From JBBROS01 sp038229135 (GTDB lineage Bacteria; Pseudomonadota; Alphaproteobacteria; Acetobacterales; Acetobacteraceae), in the NCBI GenBank assembly GCA_038229135.1, contig JBBROS010000011.1, positions 1-64,000 of the forward strand: a stretch of DNA of 64,000 nucleotides, in the 5' to 3' direction. Shown here one piece after another: positions 16,375-24,278 of the stretch; positions within the stretch are counted from its first letter, which is position 1, and every line of letters begins with the position of its first letter. A program made the translations under genes and the position numbers. The notes under the pieces were generated by a model. That model did no database searches. It saw nothing but the letters and a program-made list of their open reading frames with translations, and was not told the DNA's origin.

Positions 16375-17549
16375 GCCGGGCCGATTACGACGTGGCGATC
16401 CTGGGGGCCGGCTTGGCGGGGCTGAGCCTCGCTGCCCGGCTGGCTGCGCCGTGTCATGCCGGGTTGCGCATACTGCTTGTGGAGCCGCGGACGACATACA
16501 GACGGGACCGTACCTGGTCATACTGGTCCGTGCAGCCGCATCCGTTCGAGGACGCGGTCGCGCACCGGTGGGAGCGGTGGGCCGTGGCCGATGGCCGGCG
16601 GGAGTTTGTTTGCGGTGCCGCGGGCCTGCACTACGCGACGATCCAGTCCGACGCGTTCTACCGTGTCGCTCTGGAGCGTGTGCGTGCAGCCTCGCACATC
16701 GAGCTACGGCTCGGCACCATGGCGGATGCGGTGGAGGACGGCGACGGCGTGCGTGTGCGGCTGCAGAGCGGAGTGGTGCGGGCCGCGCTGGCGTTCGACA
16801 CGCGGCCGCCCCGAACCATCGGTCGGCATGGCCTGAGCCAGGCGTTCCTCGGGCAGGAGATCACGACCGAGGAGCCGGTGTTCGATCCTGGCGTGGCGAC
16901 GATCATGGATTTCCGCTGCGGGCAGGGCGGGCGGCATGGCGGGGCGGCGCACTTCACCTACGTGCTGCCCACCTCGCCGCGGCACGCCTTGGTGGAGGAC
17001 ACCTGGTTTGCGCCCGCCTGCCGGCCGCTGCCGGACCACCGGGCCGCGATCCGTGCCTACATGGCCGAGCGGCACGGCGTTCACCGATACACGGTGGGGT
17101 TCGAGGAACGGGGGGCGCTACCGATGGATCCGGTGTTCCAGCCGCGCGCGGGTGCCCGGCTGCTGCCGTTGGGCACGGCGGGCGGGGCAACGCGCCCGAG
17201 CACGGGTTACGCCTTCAACGCCATCCAGGCCCGGTGCGACTCGATCGTGGCCGACCTGGCGGCAGGGCGCCAGCCCCGGCCTGCGCGTCCGCGGCCCGGC
17301 GTGGTGCGCTACATGGACCGCGTGCTGCTGCAGTTGCTCGAAACGAAGCCGGACCTTGCGGCGGGGCTGTTCACTGGATTGTTCGAGGGCTGTGCGCCGG
17401 GCGCCCTGGTCCGGTTCCTCAACGACCGTGCGAGCCTCGCCGACTTGTTCGCCGTGACGGCAGCGATGCCGTTGCTGCCGGTGGCGGGCGCTGCCGCGCG
17501 CCTGGCGATGGGGGAGATGGAATGGCTGCATCCGGAAACGGCTGGCTAG
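16371..17549 (+). CDS. crtY: Lycopene beta-cyclase
   Basis: Flavin-dependent enzyme that closes both ends of lycopene to give beta-carotene, 392 aa. It starts with a Rossmann fold (YDVAILGAGLAGLSLAARLA) and has TWSYW, ALVEDTWFA (the VEDT acidic motif) and GGATRPSTGYAF, all typical of CrtY. It overlaps crtB by four bases at its start and blh by 28 bases at its end, so tight translational coupling is expected. Its product is the substrate of the next enzyme. Confidence 0.93.
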   Translation: MSRADYDVAILGAGLAGLSLAARLAAPCHAGLRILLVEPRTTYRRDRTWSYWSVQPHPFEDAVAHRWERWAVADGRREFVCGAAGLHYATIQSDAFYRVALERVRAASHIELRLGTMADAVEDGDGVRVRLQSGVVRAALAFDTRPPRTIGRHGLSQAFLGQEITTEEPVFDPGVATIMDFRCGQGGRHGGAAHFTYVLPTSPRHALVEDTWFAPACRPLPDHRAAIRAYMAERHGVHRYTVGFEERGALPMDPVFQPRAGARLLPLGTAGGATRPSTGYAFNAIQARCDSIVADLAAGRQPRPARPRPGVVRYMDRVLLQLLETKPDLAAGLFTGLFEGCAPGALVRFLNDRASLADLFAVTAAMPLLPVAGAAARLAMGEMEWLHPETAG

Positions 17550-18466
17550 GCCCCGCGCTGCGGGCGCAGTCGCTTGGCGCGACACTTCTGATGGCCGGAT
17601 TCGGCCTGGCCGCGGTGGCGGGTGTCGTCCCTCGCTCGGGCGGCCAGGTCGCGGTGCTGCTCGCGGGGATGGTCGTGGTGGGTGTGCCGCATGGCGCGTT
17701 CGATCACCTGGTCGCCCGCCCGCGGTTGCAGCATCTGGGGCGTCTGTGGTGGGTGTGGTTCGGCCTGGGCTACCTCGGTTTGGCAGGGCTCGTCTGGCTC
17801 GCGTGGGCAGCCGCGCCGGCTTCGACGCTGGCCGTGTTCCTGATGGGGACGGTGCTGCATTTCGGCCTGGGCGACATGGAGGATGAGCTTGCCCCCGCGC
17901 AGGTGCCTCGGGTGGTTGCCCTGCTCGCCTACGGTGGCATGCCGCTGCTGCTGCCGATGGCGCTGCATCCGGCGCAGGCGGCGCCCGTGCTGGCCGCACT
18001 TGCGGAGGTGTCGGCGTCGGCCATGGAGGCCATGCTGGCCGGCACCGCATGGTTGCTGCCACCCTGGACAGCCTTGTTCGCATGGACGCTGGTTGCGGCC
18101 TGGCGGGAGCGGCGCTGCGTGGCGGAGCGGCTGGCGACCGCACTTGGCTTCGTGCTGCTGCCGCCTTTGCTGGCGTTCGGGCTCTACTTTGCCGCCGGGC
18201 ACTCCATCCGGCACATGCTGCGGCTCGGGGCGTGGCACAGCCCGAACGACGGGGTGGTGGCAACGGCTTGGTTGGCCCGGGTCATCGTGCCTGCGAGCCT
18301 CATATCCGGCGCCGGCCTGTCCGGGTTGGCCTTATGGAACCCGGAAGTGACCGAAGGCATCCTGGCACCGCTGTTCAGGATGATTGCAGCCCTCACCCTG
18401 CCGCATATGATCGTGACGTATTTGCTCGGCCAGGACGCGCGTGGAGAGCGGGCGAACGCTGCATGA
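17522..18466 (+). CDS. blh: Brp/Blh-family beta-carotene 15,15'-dioxygenase
   Basis: Integral membrane iron enzyme that cleaves beta-carotene into two retinals, 314 aa with many hydrophobic helices. The conserved histidines are visible: His57 and His62 in VPHGAFDHL, His113 in VLHFG, His227 and His231 in AAGHSIRHM, and a further PHM near residue 295. The ATG at 17522 lies inside the crtY end. It completes the route from phytoene-derived lycopene to the rhodopsin chromophore. The phytoene desaturase crtI, needed between crtB and crtY, is absent here. Confidence 0.92.
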   Translation: MAASGNGWLGPALRAQSLGATLLMAGFGLAAVAGVVPRSGGQVAVLLAGMVVVGVPHGAFDHLVARPRLQHLGRLWWVWFGLGYLGLAGLVWLAWAAAPASTLAVFLMGTVLHFGLGDMEDELAPAQVPRVVALLAYGGMPLLLPMALHPAQAAPVLAALAEVSASAMEAMLAGTAWLLPPWTALFAWTLVAAWRERRCVAERLATALGFVLLPPLLAFGLYFAAGHSIRHMLRLGAWHSPNDGVVATAWLARVIVPASLISGAGLSGLALWNPEVTEGILAPLFRMIAALTLPHMIVTYLLGQDARGERANAA

Positions 18467-18580
18467 AGCCCGGCGCAGCAGGACCGGGCCAGCACGCTTC
18501 CAGCCTTTTCAGCGTTCATGATTGATGCGATGCCGGCCGTTGCCGAGACAACTTATGGCAAGCCGGCGGTGGAGGTTCGA

Positions 18581-19207
18581 ATGCGGGGCGTGGTCAGTGT
18601 CATCCTGGGGACCTCGGCGTGGGCGGTGGCCGGCGCGTGCTCAGCTCAACCGGTGCCGAACCCATCGTTCTCGCTGGTCAACCGTGGCACGCAGGCCATC
18701 AACGAGATCTATGCCACGCCGGCCGGGGTGGATCGGTGGGGGCGGGACCGGTTGGGCTCGAGCCTGATCACGCCCGGCATGGCGTTTCCGGTGCGGCTGC
18801 CGGCGGATGGAAATTGCTTGTACGACATCAGGGTGGTGTTCGCCGATGGGCGGCCCGAGGAGCGGCGGCGGGTGAACACGTGCCAGGTGGAGCTACTGAC
18901 GTTCCCGTCCGGCGTGGGGGCCAACGAGGGCGGCGGGCGCGCGGACCGGGTGTCGAACGACCCGTCGTTTCGCCTGGTCAACCGCAGCCGGTCCCCGGTG
19001 AACGCGCTATATGTGACGGCGCCGAGCGTGGATGGCTGGGGGCAGGATCTGCTGGGGGTGGGGACGGTGGTGGCTGGCGGCACGTTCGTGGTGCGGCTGC
19101 CGCGGGGGGAGTGCACGTTCGACGTGCGGGTGGTGTTCGCGAATGGCGAGGCGTCGGAGAAGCGGCGGGTGGATCTGTGCAGGCTGACTGACTTGCGGGT
19201 GCCCTGA
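18581..19207 (+). CDS. Secreted protein with two tandem beta-rich repeats
   Basis: 208 aa. The ATG at 18581 has a GGAGG Shine-Dalgarno and begins a signal peptide (MRGVVSVILGTSAWAVAGACSAQ). Two homologous units of about 75 residues follow. Each runs PSF-LVNR...-DRWG/DGWG...-VRLP-...-C-(Y/F)D(I/V)RVVFA(D/N)G-...-RRV-C, with a conserved cysteine pair per unit. The fold is likely a small beta-sandwich. Function is unknown; similar single or double units are, to my recollection, common in acetic-acid-bacteria relatives. Confidence 0.72.
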   Translation: MRGVVSVILGTSAWAVAGACSAQPVPNPSFSLVNRGTQAINEIYATPAGVDRWGRDRLGSSLITPGMAFPVRLPADGNCLYDIRVVFADGRPEERRRVNTCQVELLTFPSGVGANEGGGRADRVSNDPSFRLVNRSRSPVNALYVTAPSVDGWGQDLLGVGTVVAGGTFVVRLPRGECTFDVRVVFANGEASEKRRVDLCRLTDLRVP

Positions 19208-19283
19208 ACGGTTGTGGCGCAGGGGGTTGCCTGTGCTAGTTTGCGCGCCATCTGAAGCTCCGTCCTGCAAGGCGCGCCCCCGC

Positions 19284-20228
19284 ATGCTCCGTCTCGTCCT
19301 CGCCCTGCTGCTGCTGGCTCCGCCTGCCTTCGCATCCGGCATCGCCGTGGTGGTGAACTCCGGCGAGGCGAGCCTCAGCGTGCTCGACATGGCGCGCGGC
19401 ACGGAGCTGCGGCGGATCCCGGTGCTGCGGGAGCCGCACCACCTGGTGCTGGCGCCGGGCGGGCGGGAGCTGCTGGTGGGCGATGCGGGCGGCAACGAGA
19501 TGCTGTTCCTCGACCCGGCGACGGGTGACATCCGCCGTCGCCTGCCGGTCAGCGACCCCTATCACTTGGCCTTCAGCCCGAACGGCAAGTGGCTGGTGGT
19601 GACTGGCCTCGCGCGGAACCAGGTGGACGTTTATGCGGCGGCGACGATGACGCTGGCCAAGCGGTTCCCGGCGGGGACGATGCCGAGCCACCTGGCCTAT
19701 TCGCCGGACAGCTCGGTGGCTTACGTCACGTTGCAGGGCACGAACAAGGTGGCGGCGTTCGACCTGGTGCGGATGGCGCCGCTGTGGGTGGCGGAGGTGG
19801 GGGCCGCGCCGGCCGGGATCATCTGGCACCAGGGGAAGCTGCTGGTGGCGAACATGGGCAGCGACCACTTCGCCGTGCTGAACCCGGCCGATGGCAGCGT
19901 GGAGCGCCGGGTGCGGACGGGGCGTGGGGCGCACCAGCTGTTCCCGTCCCCGGACGGCAAGACCTTGTGGGTGAACAACCGGGTGGACGGGACGACCGTG
20001 GCCGTGGACGCCGCAACGCTGGTGCCGGGGCGGAGCTTCAAGCTGGGCGGCGGGCCGGACTGCATCGATTTCGCGCCGGACGGGAAGCTGTGGATCACGC
20101 TGCGGTTTGCGCAGAAGGTGGCCGTGCTGGATCCGGCGACGGGGGCGGTGCAGCAGATCGCGGTGGGGCGCTCGCCGCATGGGATATTCCTCAGCAACGC
20201 GGCCCCGGCGGCCGTCGCCTCGCGATGA
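19284..20228 (+). CDS. Secreted YVTN/YncE-type beta-propeller protein
   Basis: 314 aa with a signal peptide (MLRLVLALLLLAPPAFA). The mature chain is a run of about seven propeller blades with recurrent motifs such as PHHLVLAPGGRELLVGDAGGN, YHLAFSPNGKWLVVTG, SHLAYSPDSSVAYVTLQG and HQLFPSPDGKTLWVNN. Such proteins act in the periplasm as binding or scaffold modules. The stop overlaps the start of the sterol-desaturase-family gene (ATGATG/TGA), so the two are coupled and may act together. Confidence 0.82.
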   Translation: MLRLVLALLLLAPPAFASGIAVVVNSGEASLSVLDMARGTELRRIPVLREPHHLVLAPGGRELLVGDAGGNEMLFLDPATGDIRRRLPVSDPYHLAFSPNGKWLVVTGLARNQVDVYAAATMTLAKRFPAGTMPSHLAYSPDSSVAYVTLQGTNKVAAFDLVRMAPLWVAEVGAAPAGIIWHQGKLLVANMGSDHFAVLNPADGSVERRVRTGRGAHQLFPSPDGKTLWVNNRVDGTTVAVDAATLVPGRSFKLGGGPDCIDFAPDGKLWITLRFAQKVAVLDPATGAVQQIAVGRSPHGIFLSNAAPAAVASR

Positions 20229-21196
20229 TGGACCCGTTCCACCTGGTCGCGGGCTGGATCCAGGAGCAGGCGCTGCTGCCGGCGCTGTATGCGGCCGGGC
20301 TGATGGCCTGGGAGGACGTGTCCTTCAATTGGGCGCTCTTCGCCTGCTACGGGGTGGCGCAGGTCGCGGTGACCTTGGCAGTGTGCCTGCCGCTCGAGCG
20401 GTGGCGGCCGGTGGAGCGGTGGGAGGACCAGGGCGCGGTTTGGGTGGACATCTTCTACACGTTGCTCAGCCGTGTCGGTATCCTGCCTCTCGTAACCTAC
20501 GTGTTGTTTTACGGCCTGCAGAGTTCGATGGCCGGTTGGCTCACGGACCATGGCTACGTGCCGCCCACGCTGGAGCGGCTGATCCCCGGGCTGCTCGGGC
20601 ATCCGGTGGTGACGTTCCTCTGCTACGCCGTGATCCTGGACTTCGCCGAGTATTGGCGGCACCGGCTGTCCCACACTTATGGCTGGTGGTGGGCGCTGCA
20701 TTCCGTGCATCACGCCCAGCGGCAGATGACGTTCTGGAGCGACGACCGGAACCACGTGGTGGACGAGGTGATCGGGACGGCCTGGTTCATCCTGATCGGG
20801 CTTCTGATCGGCATCCCGCCGCTGCAGTTCCCGCTGCTCGTGCTGCTGCTGCGGTTCCTCGAGAGCCTGAGCCATGCCAATGCGCGGGTGTCGTTCGGCT
20901 GGCTGGGGGACAGGCTGCTGATCAGCCCGCGGTTCCACCGCTCGCACCACGGCGTGCTGGCGGCGGGGCAGCGGAGCGCCAATTACGGGGCGATCCTGCC
21001 CTGGTGGGACATGCTGTTCCGCACGGCCGACTTCGACCGCGCCTATGTGCAGACTGGGGACCCGGGGGCCGAGGAGGCGCTAGCGACGGGGAGCTGGGCG
21101 GAGCAGCAGGTGGCCGGGCTGCAGCGGGCGGCGCGGATGGTGCAGGGGCGTAGGTCTTCCCCCCTCCCCGTGCGGGTGGGGCTGGGGGAGGGGTGA
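20225..21196 (+). CDS. Sterol desaturase/fatty acid hydroxylase family protein
   Basis: Membrane di-iron oxygenase, 323 aa. The eight-histidine signature is present as HRLSH, HSVHH and HRSHH, spaced as in the family, within four or five hydrophobic helices. Substrate is unknown; family members modify sterols, fatty acids, hopanoids or carotenoids. The last residues (about SSPLPVRVGLGEG) are read from a GC-rich palindromic repeat, so the C-terminus appears to have been extended or replaced by repeat DNA. Coupled to the beta-propeller gene. Confidence 0.88.
   Translation: MMDPFHLVAGWIQEQALLPALYAAGLMAWEDVSFNWALFACYGVAQVAVTLAVCLPLERWRPVERWEDQGAVWVDIFYTLLSRVGILPLVTYVLFYGLQSSMAGWLTDHGYVPPTLERLIPGLLGHPVVTFLCYAVILDFAEYWRHRLSHTYGWWWALHSVHHAQRQMTFWSDDRNHVVDEVIGTAWFILIGLLIGIPPLQFPLLVLLLRFLESLSHANARVSFGWLGDRLLISPRFHRSHHGVLAAGQRSANYGAILPWWDMLFRTADFDRAYVQTGDPGAEEALATGSWAEQQVAGLQRAARMVQGRRSSPLPVRVGLGEG
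21158..21194. repeat. GC-rich palindrome overlapping a gene end
   Basis: CCCCTCCCC and GGGGGAGGGG arms around a GC-rich centre. It lies inside the last codons of the sterol-desaturase-family gene and supplies its stop region. Same family as the palindrome just downstream. Confidence 0.6.
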
Positions 21197-21230
21197 CCGG
21201 CGGCGCTGGTTCTCGGTGTCCGCGCATGTT

Positions 21231-21270
21231 GCCCCCCTCCCCCCGGGCCCCCTCCCGCAAGGGGAGGGGG
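21231..21270. repeat. GC-rich palindrome (REP-like)
   Basis: A core of CCCCTCCC-GCAA-GGGGAGGGG at 21248-21269 is preceded by another C-rich arm. It sits between the sterol-desaturase-family gene and the uvrA promoter region. The same core is seen at 47.42 and 51.09 kb. Confidence 0.65.
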
Positions 21271-21316
21271 AGACGTGCTCCTTCCCTTTCTCGGGCGGCG
21301 CTGCCATATAGAATGT

Positions 21317-21331
21317 GAACGATTGTAGAAC
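21317..21331 (+). promoter_or_regulatory. LexA/SOS box upstream of uvrA
   Basis: GAACGATTGTAGAAC is GAAC-N7-GAAC, the direct-repeat LexA operator known from Alphaproteobacteria. It ends 20 bases before the uvrA ATG, in a good position to block transcription until DNA damage. Confidence 0.82.
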
Positions 21332-21351
21332 AGACGGTCAGAGGGCGACGC

Positions 21352-24198
21352 ATGTCCGGCTCCATCCGTGTCCGCGGCGCGCGCGAGCACAACCTCAAGA
21401 ACATAGATGTGGACATCCCTCGGGACCAGCTGACCGTCATCACCGGGCTGTCCGGTTCGGGGAAGAGCTCGCTCGCGTTCGACACCATCTATGCCGAGGG
21501 GCAGCGGCGGTATGTCGAGAGCCTGAGCAGCTATGCGCGGCAGTTCCTGGAGCTGATGGGCAAGCCGGACGTGGACAGCATCGAGGGGCTGAGCCCGGCG
21601 ATCTCGATCGAGCAGAAGACCACCAGCCGCAACCCGCGGAGCACCGTTGGCACGGTGACGGAGATCCACGACTACATGCGCCTGCTGTGGGCGCGGGTGG
21701 GGGTGCCGTATTCGCCGACCACGGGGGAGCCGATCGAGGCGCAGAGCGTGGCGCAGATGGTGGACCGGGTGCTGGCCATGCCGGAGGGCACGCGGCTGCT
21801 GCTGCTGGCGCCGGTGGTGCGGGACCGGAAGGGCGAGTATCGCAAGGAGCTGGCCGAGTTGCAGCGCCGCGGGTTCACGCGGGCCAAGGTTGACGGCACG
21901 CTCTATGAGATTGCGGACGTGCCGGCGCTGAACCGCAAGACCAAGCACGACATCGAGGCGGTGGTGGACCGGGTCGTGGTGAAGGCCGGGCTGGAGACGC
22001 GGCTGGCGGACAGCTTCGAGACGGCGCTGGGGCTGGCGGACGGCGTTGTGTATGCCGAGGACGCGACCAGCGGCGCGCGGACCGTGTTCAGCAGCCGGTT
22101 CGCCTGCCCGGTGAGCGGCTTCACGATCGAGGAGATCGAGCCTCGGCTGTTCAGCTTCAACTCGCCGCACGGGGCCTGCCCGGCCTGCGACGGGCTCGGG
22201 ATCGAGCAGTTCTTCGACCCTGGCATGGTGGTGCCGGATGAGCGGGTGAGCCTGGCCGAGGGGGCGGTGGCGCCGTGGGCCGGTGCGCAAACGCCGTATT
22301 ACGACCAGACGCTGCAGGGCATCGCGCGGCATTACAAAGTAAGCACGCGGACGCCGTGGCACGATCTGCCGGAGCAGGTGCGGCAGACTGTGCTGCACGG
22401 CTCGGGCGAGGAGCCGATCACGCTGACCTACAAGGACGGGGTTCGGGCCTACGAGGTGAAGAAGCCATTCGAGGGCGTGGTCCACAACCTCGAGCGGCGG
22501 CTGCGCGAGACGGACAGCGCCTGGGTGCGGGAAGAGCTGGGGCGCTACCAGGCGGACAAGCCGTGCAAGGTGTGCATCGGCGCGCGGCTGAAGCCCGAGG
22601 CGCTGGCGGTCAAGATAGCGGGGCAGACCATCTCGCAGGCTAGCGAGCTTTCGATCCGCCGGGCGCTGGGCTGGTTCGAGGGCGTGGGCGAGACGCTGAC
22701 GCCGCAGCGGGCCGAGATCGCGCGGAGGATCCTGCGGGAGATCGTGGACCGGTTGCAGTTCCTGGTGGATGTGGGGCTGGACTACCTGACGCTCGCGCGG
22801 GGGAGCACGACGCTGTCGGGCGGGGAAAGCCAGCGGATCCGGCTCGCGAGCCAGATCGGGTCGGGGCTGACGGGCGTGCTGTATGTTCTGGACGAGCCGA
22901 GCATCGGGCTGCACCAGCGGGACAACGAGCGGCTGCTGGGCACGCTGCGGCGCTTGAAGGCGTTGGGCAACACGGTGCTGGTGGTGGAGCACGACGAGGA
23001 CGCCATCCGCGCGGCCGACCACCTGATCGACATGGGCCCGGCGGCCGGGCTGGGCGGCGGCTACGTGATCGCGCAGGGCACGCCGGACGAGGTGGCGAGG
23101 CATCCGGACAGCGTGACGGGCGCGTATCTCTCGGGGCGACGGGGCATCCCGATCCCGAAGCGGCGCAAGTTCGACGCGAAGCGGATGCTGCGGGTGGTGG
23201 GCGCGCGCGGGAACAACCTGAAGAACGTTACGGCGGCGGTGCCGATGGGGGTGTTCACCTGCATCACGGGCGTGTCGGGCGGGGGCAAGTCCACGCTCAT
23301 CATCGACACGCTGTTCAAGGCGGCGAGCCGGCGGCTGATGGGCTCGGGCGAGGTGCCGGCGCCGCACGAGCGGATCGAGGGGATGGAGCTGCTCGACAAG
23401 ATCATCGACATCGACCAGAGCCCCATCGGGCGCACGCCGCGGAGCAACCCGGCGACCTACACGGATTTGTTCGCGCCCATCCGGGACTGGTTCGCGGAGC
23501 TTCCGGAGGCTCGGGCGCGGGGCTACAAGAGCGGCCGGTTCAGCTTCAACGTGAAGGGCGGGCGGTGCGAGGCCTGCCAGGGCGATGGGCTGATCAAGAT
23601 CGAGATGCACTTCCTGCCGGACGTGTTCGTGACGTGCGACACGTGCAAGGGGCAGCGCTACAACCGCGAGACGCTCGAGATCAAGTTCCGCGGCAAGTCG
23701 ATTGCGGAAGTGCTGGCCATGACGGTGGACGAGGCGGTGCCGTTCTTCTCGGCGGTGAACCGCATCCACGACCGGCTCAGCATCCTGCAGAAGGTGGGGC
23801 TCGGCTACATCAGCCTGGGCCAATCGGCGACGACGCTGTCGGGCGGGGAGGCGCAGCGGATCAAGCTGAGCAAGGAGCTGGCGCGCCGGGCGACGGGGCG
23901 GACGCTCTACATCTTGGACGAGCCGACGACCGGGCTGCATTTCGAGGACGTGCGGAAGCTGATGGAGGTGCTGCACGCGCTGGTGGACCAGGGCAACACG
24001 GTGGTGGTGATCGAACACAACCTCGAGGTGATCAAGACCGCCGACTGGGTGCTGGACCTCGGGCCCGAAGGTGGCGAGGGCGGCGGGCGGATCGTTGCCG
24101 AGGGCACGCCGGAGCAGGTGGCAGCGAACCCGGGTAGCCATACCGGGCGGTTCCTGCGGCCGCTGCTTCCTGCGCCGAAGCTGCGGCGGGCGGGGTAG
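21352..24198 (+). CDS. uvrA: Excinuclease ABC subunit A
   Basis: Damage-recognition ATPase of nucleotide excision repair, 948 aa. It begins with IRVRGAREHNLKNIDVDIPR and the first Walker A (GLSGSGKSSLAF), has zinc-finger cysteines near CPACDGLG and CKVC, and the ABC signature LSGGESQRI. The second half repeats the layout with GVSGGGKSTL, a zinc module CEACQGDG...CDTCKGQRYN and LSGGEAQRIKL. Full length, single gene, with an SOS box in its promoter region. Confidence 0.98.
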   Translation: MSGSIRVRGAREHNLKNIDVDIPRDQLTVITGLSGSGKSSLAFDTIYAEGQRRYVESLSSYARQFLELMGKPDVDSIEGLSPAISIEQKTTSRNPRSTVGTVTEIHDYMRLLWARVGVPYSPTTGEPIEAQSVAQMVDRVLAMPEGTRLLLLAPVVRDRKGEYRKELAELQRRGFTRAKVDGTLYEIADVPALNRKTKHDIEAVVDRVVVKAGLETRLADSFETALGLADGVVYAEDATSGARTVFSSRFACPVSGFTIEEIEPRLFSFNSPHGACPACDGLGIEQFFDPGMVVPDERVSLAEGAVAPWAGAQTPYYDQTLQGIARHYKVSTRTPWHDLPEQVRQTVLHGSGEEPITLTYKDGVRAYEVKKPFEGVVHNLERRLRETDSAWVREELGRYQADKPCKVCIGARLKPEALAVKIAGQTISQASELSIRRALGWFEGVGETLTPQRAEIARRILREIVDRLQFLVDVGLDYLTLARGSTTLSGGESQRIRLASQIGSGLTGVLYVLDEPSIGLHQRDNERLLGTLRRLKALGNTVLVVEHDEDAIRAADHLIDMGPAAGLGGGYVIAQGTPDEVARHPDSVTGAYLSGRRGIPIPKRRKFDAKRMLRVVGARGNNLKNVTAAVPMGVFTCITGVSGGGKSTLIIDTLFKAASRRLMGSGEVPAPHERIEGMELLDKIIDIDQSPIGRTPRSNPATYTDLFAPIRDWFAELPEARARGYKSGRFSFNVKGGRCEACQGDGLIKIEMHFLPDVFVTCDTCKGQRYNRETLEIKFRGKSIAEVLAMTVDEAVPFFSAVNRIHDRLSILQKVGLGYISLGQSATTLSGGEAQRIKLSKELARRATGRTLYILDEPTTGLHFEDVRKLMEVLHALVDQGNTVVVIEHNLEVIKTADWVLDLGPEGGEGGGRIVAEGTPEQVAANPGSHTGRFLRPLLPAPKLRRAG

Positions 24199-24210
24199 GC
24201 GCGTTCGGCC

Positions 24211-24260
24211 GAGGCCCTCGCCCCGGCCCTCTCCAAGGGGAGAGGGAGAGGCGGGGCCTC
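24211..24260. terminator. Large GC-rich hairpin between convergent genes
   Basis: Nested arms GAGGCCC...GGGGCCTC and CCCTCTCC-AA-GGGGAGAGGG form a long hairpin between the end of uvrA and the end of the oppositely oriented RTX-like gene. It can act in both directions, though no T-tract is present. Confidence 0.5.
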
Positions 24261-24278
24261 GTCCGCAGGGCTTCTAAC

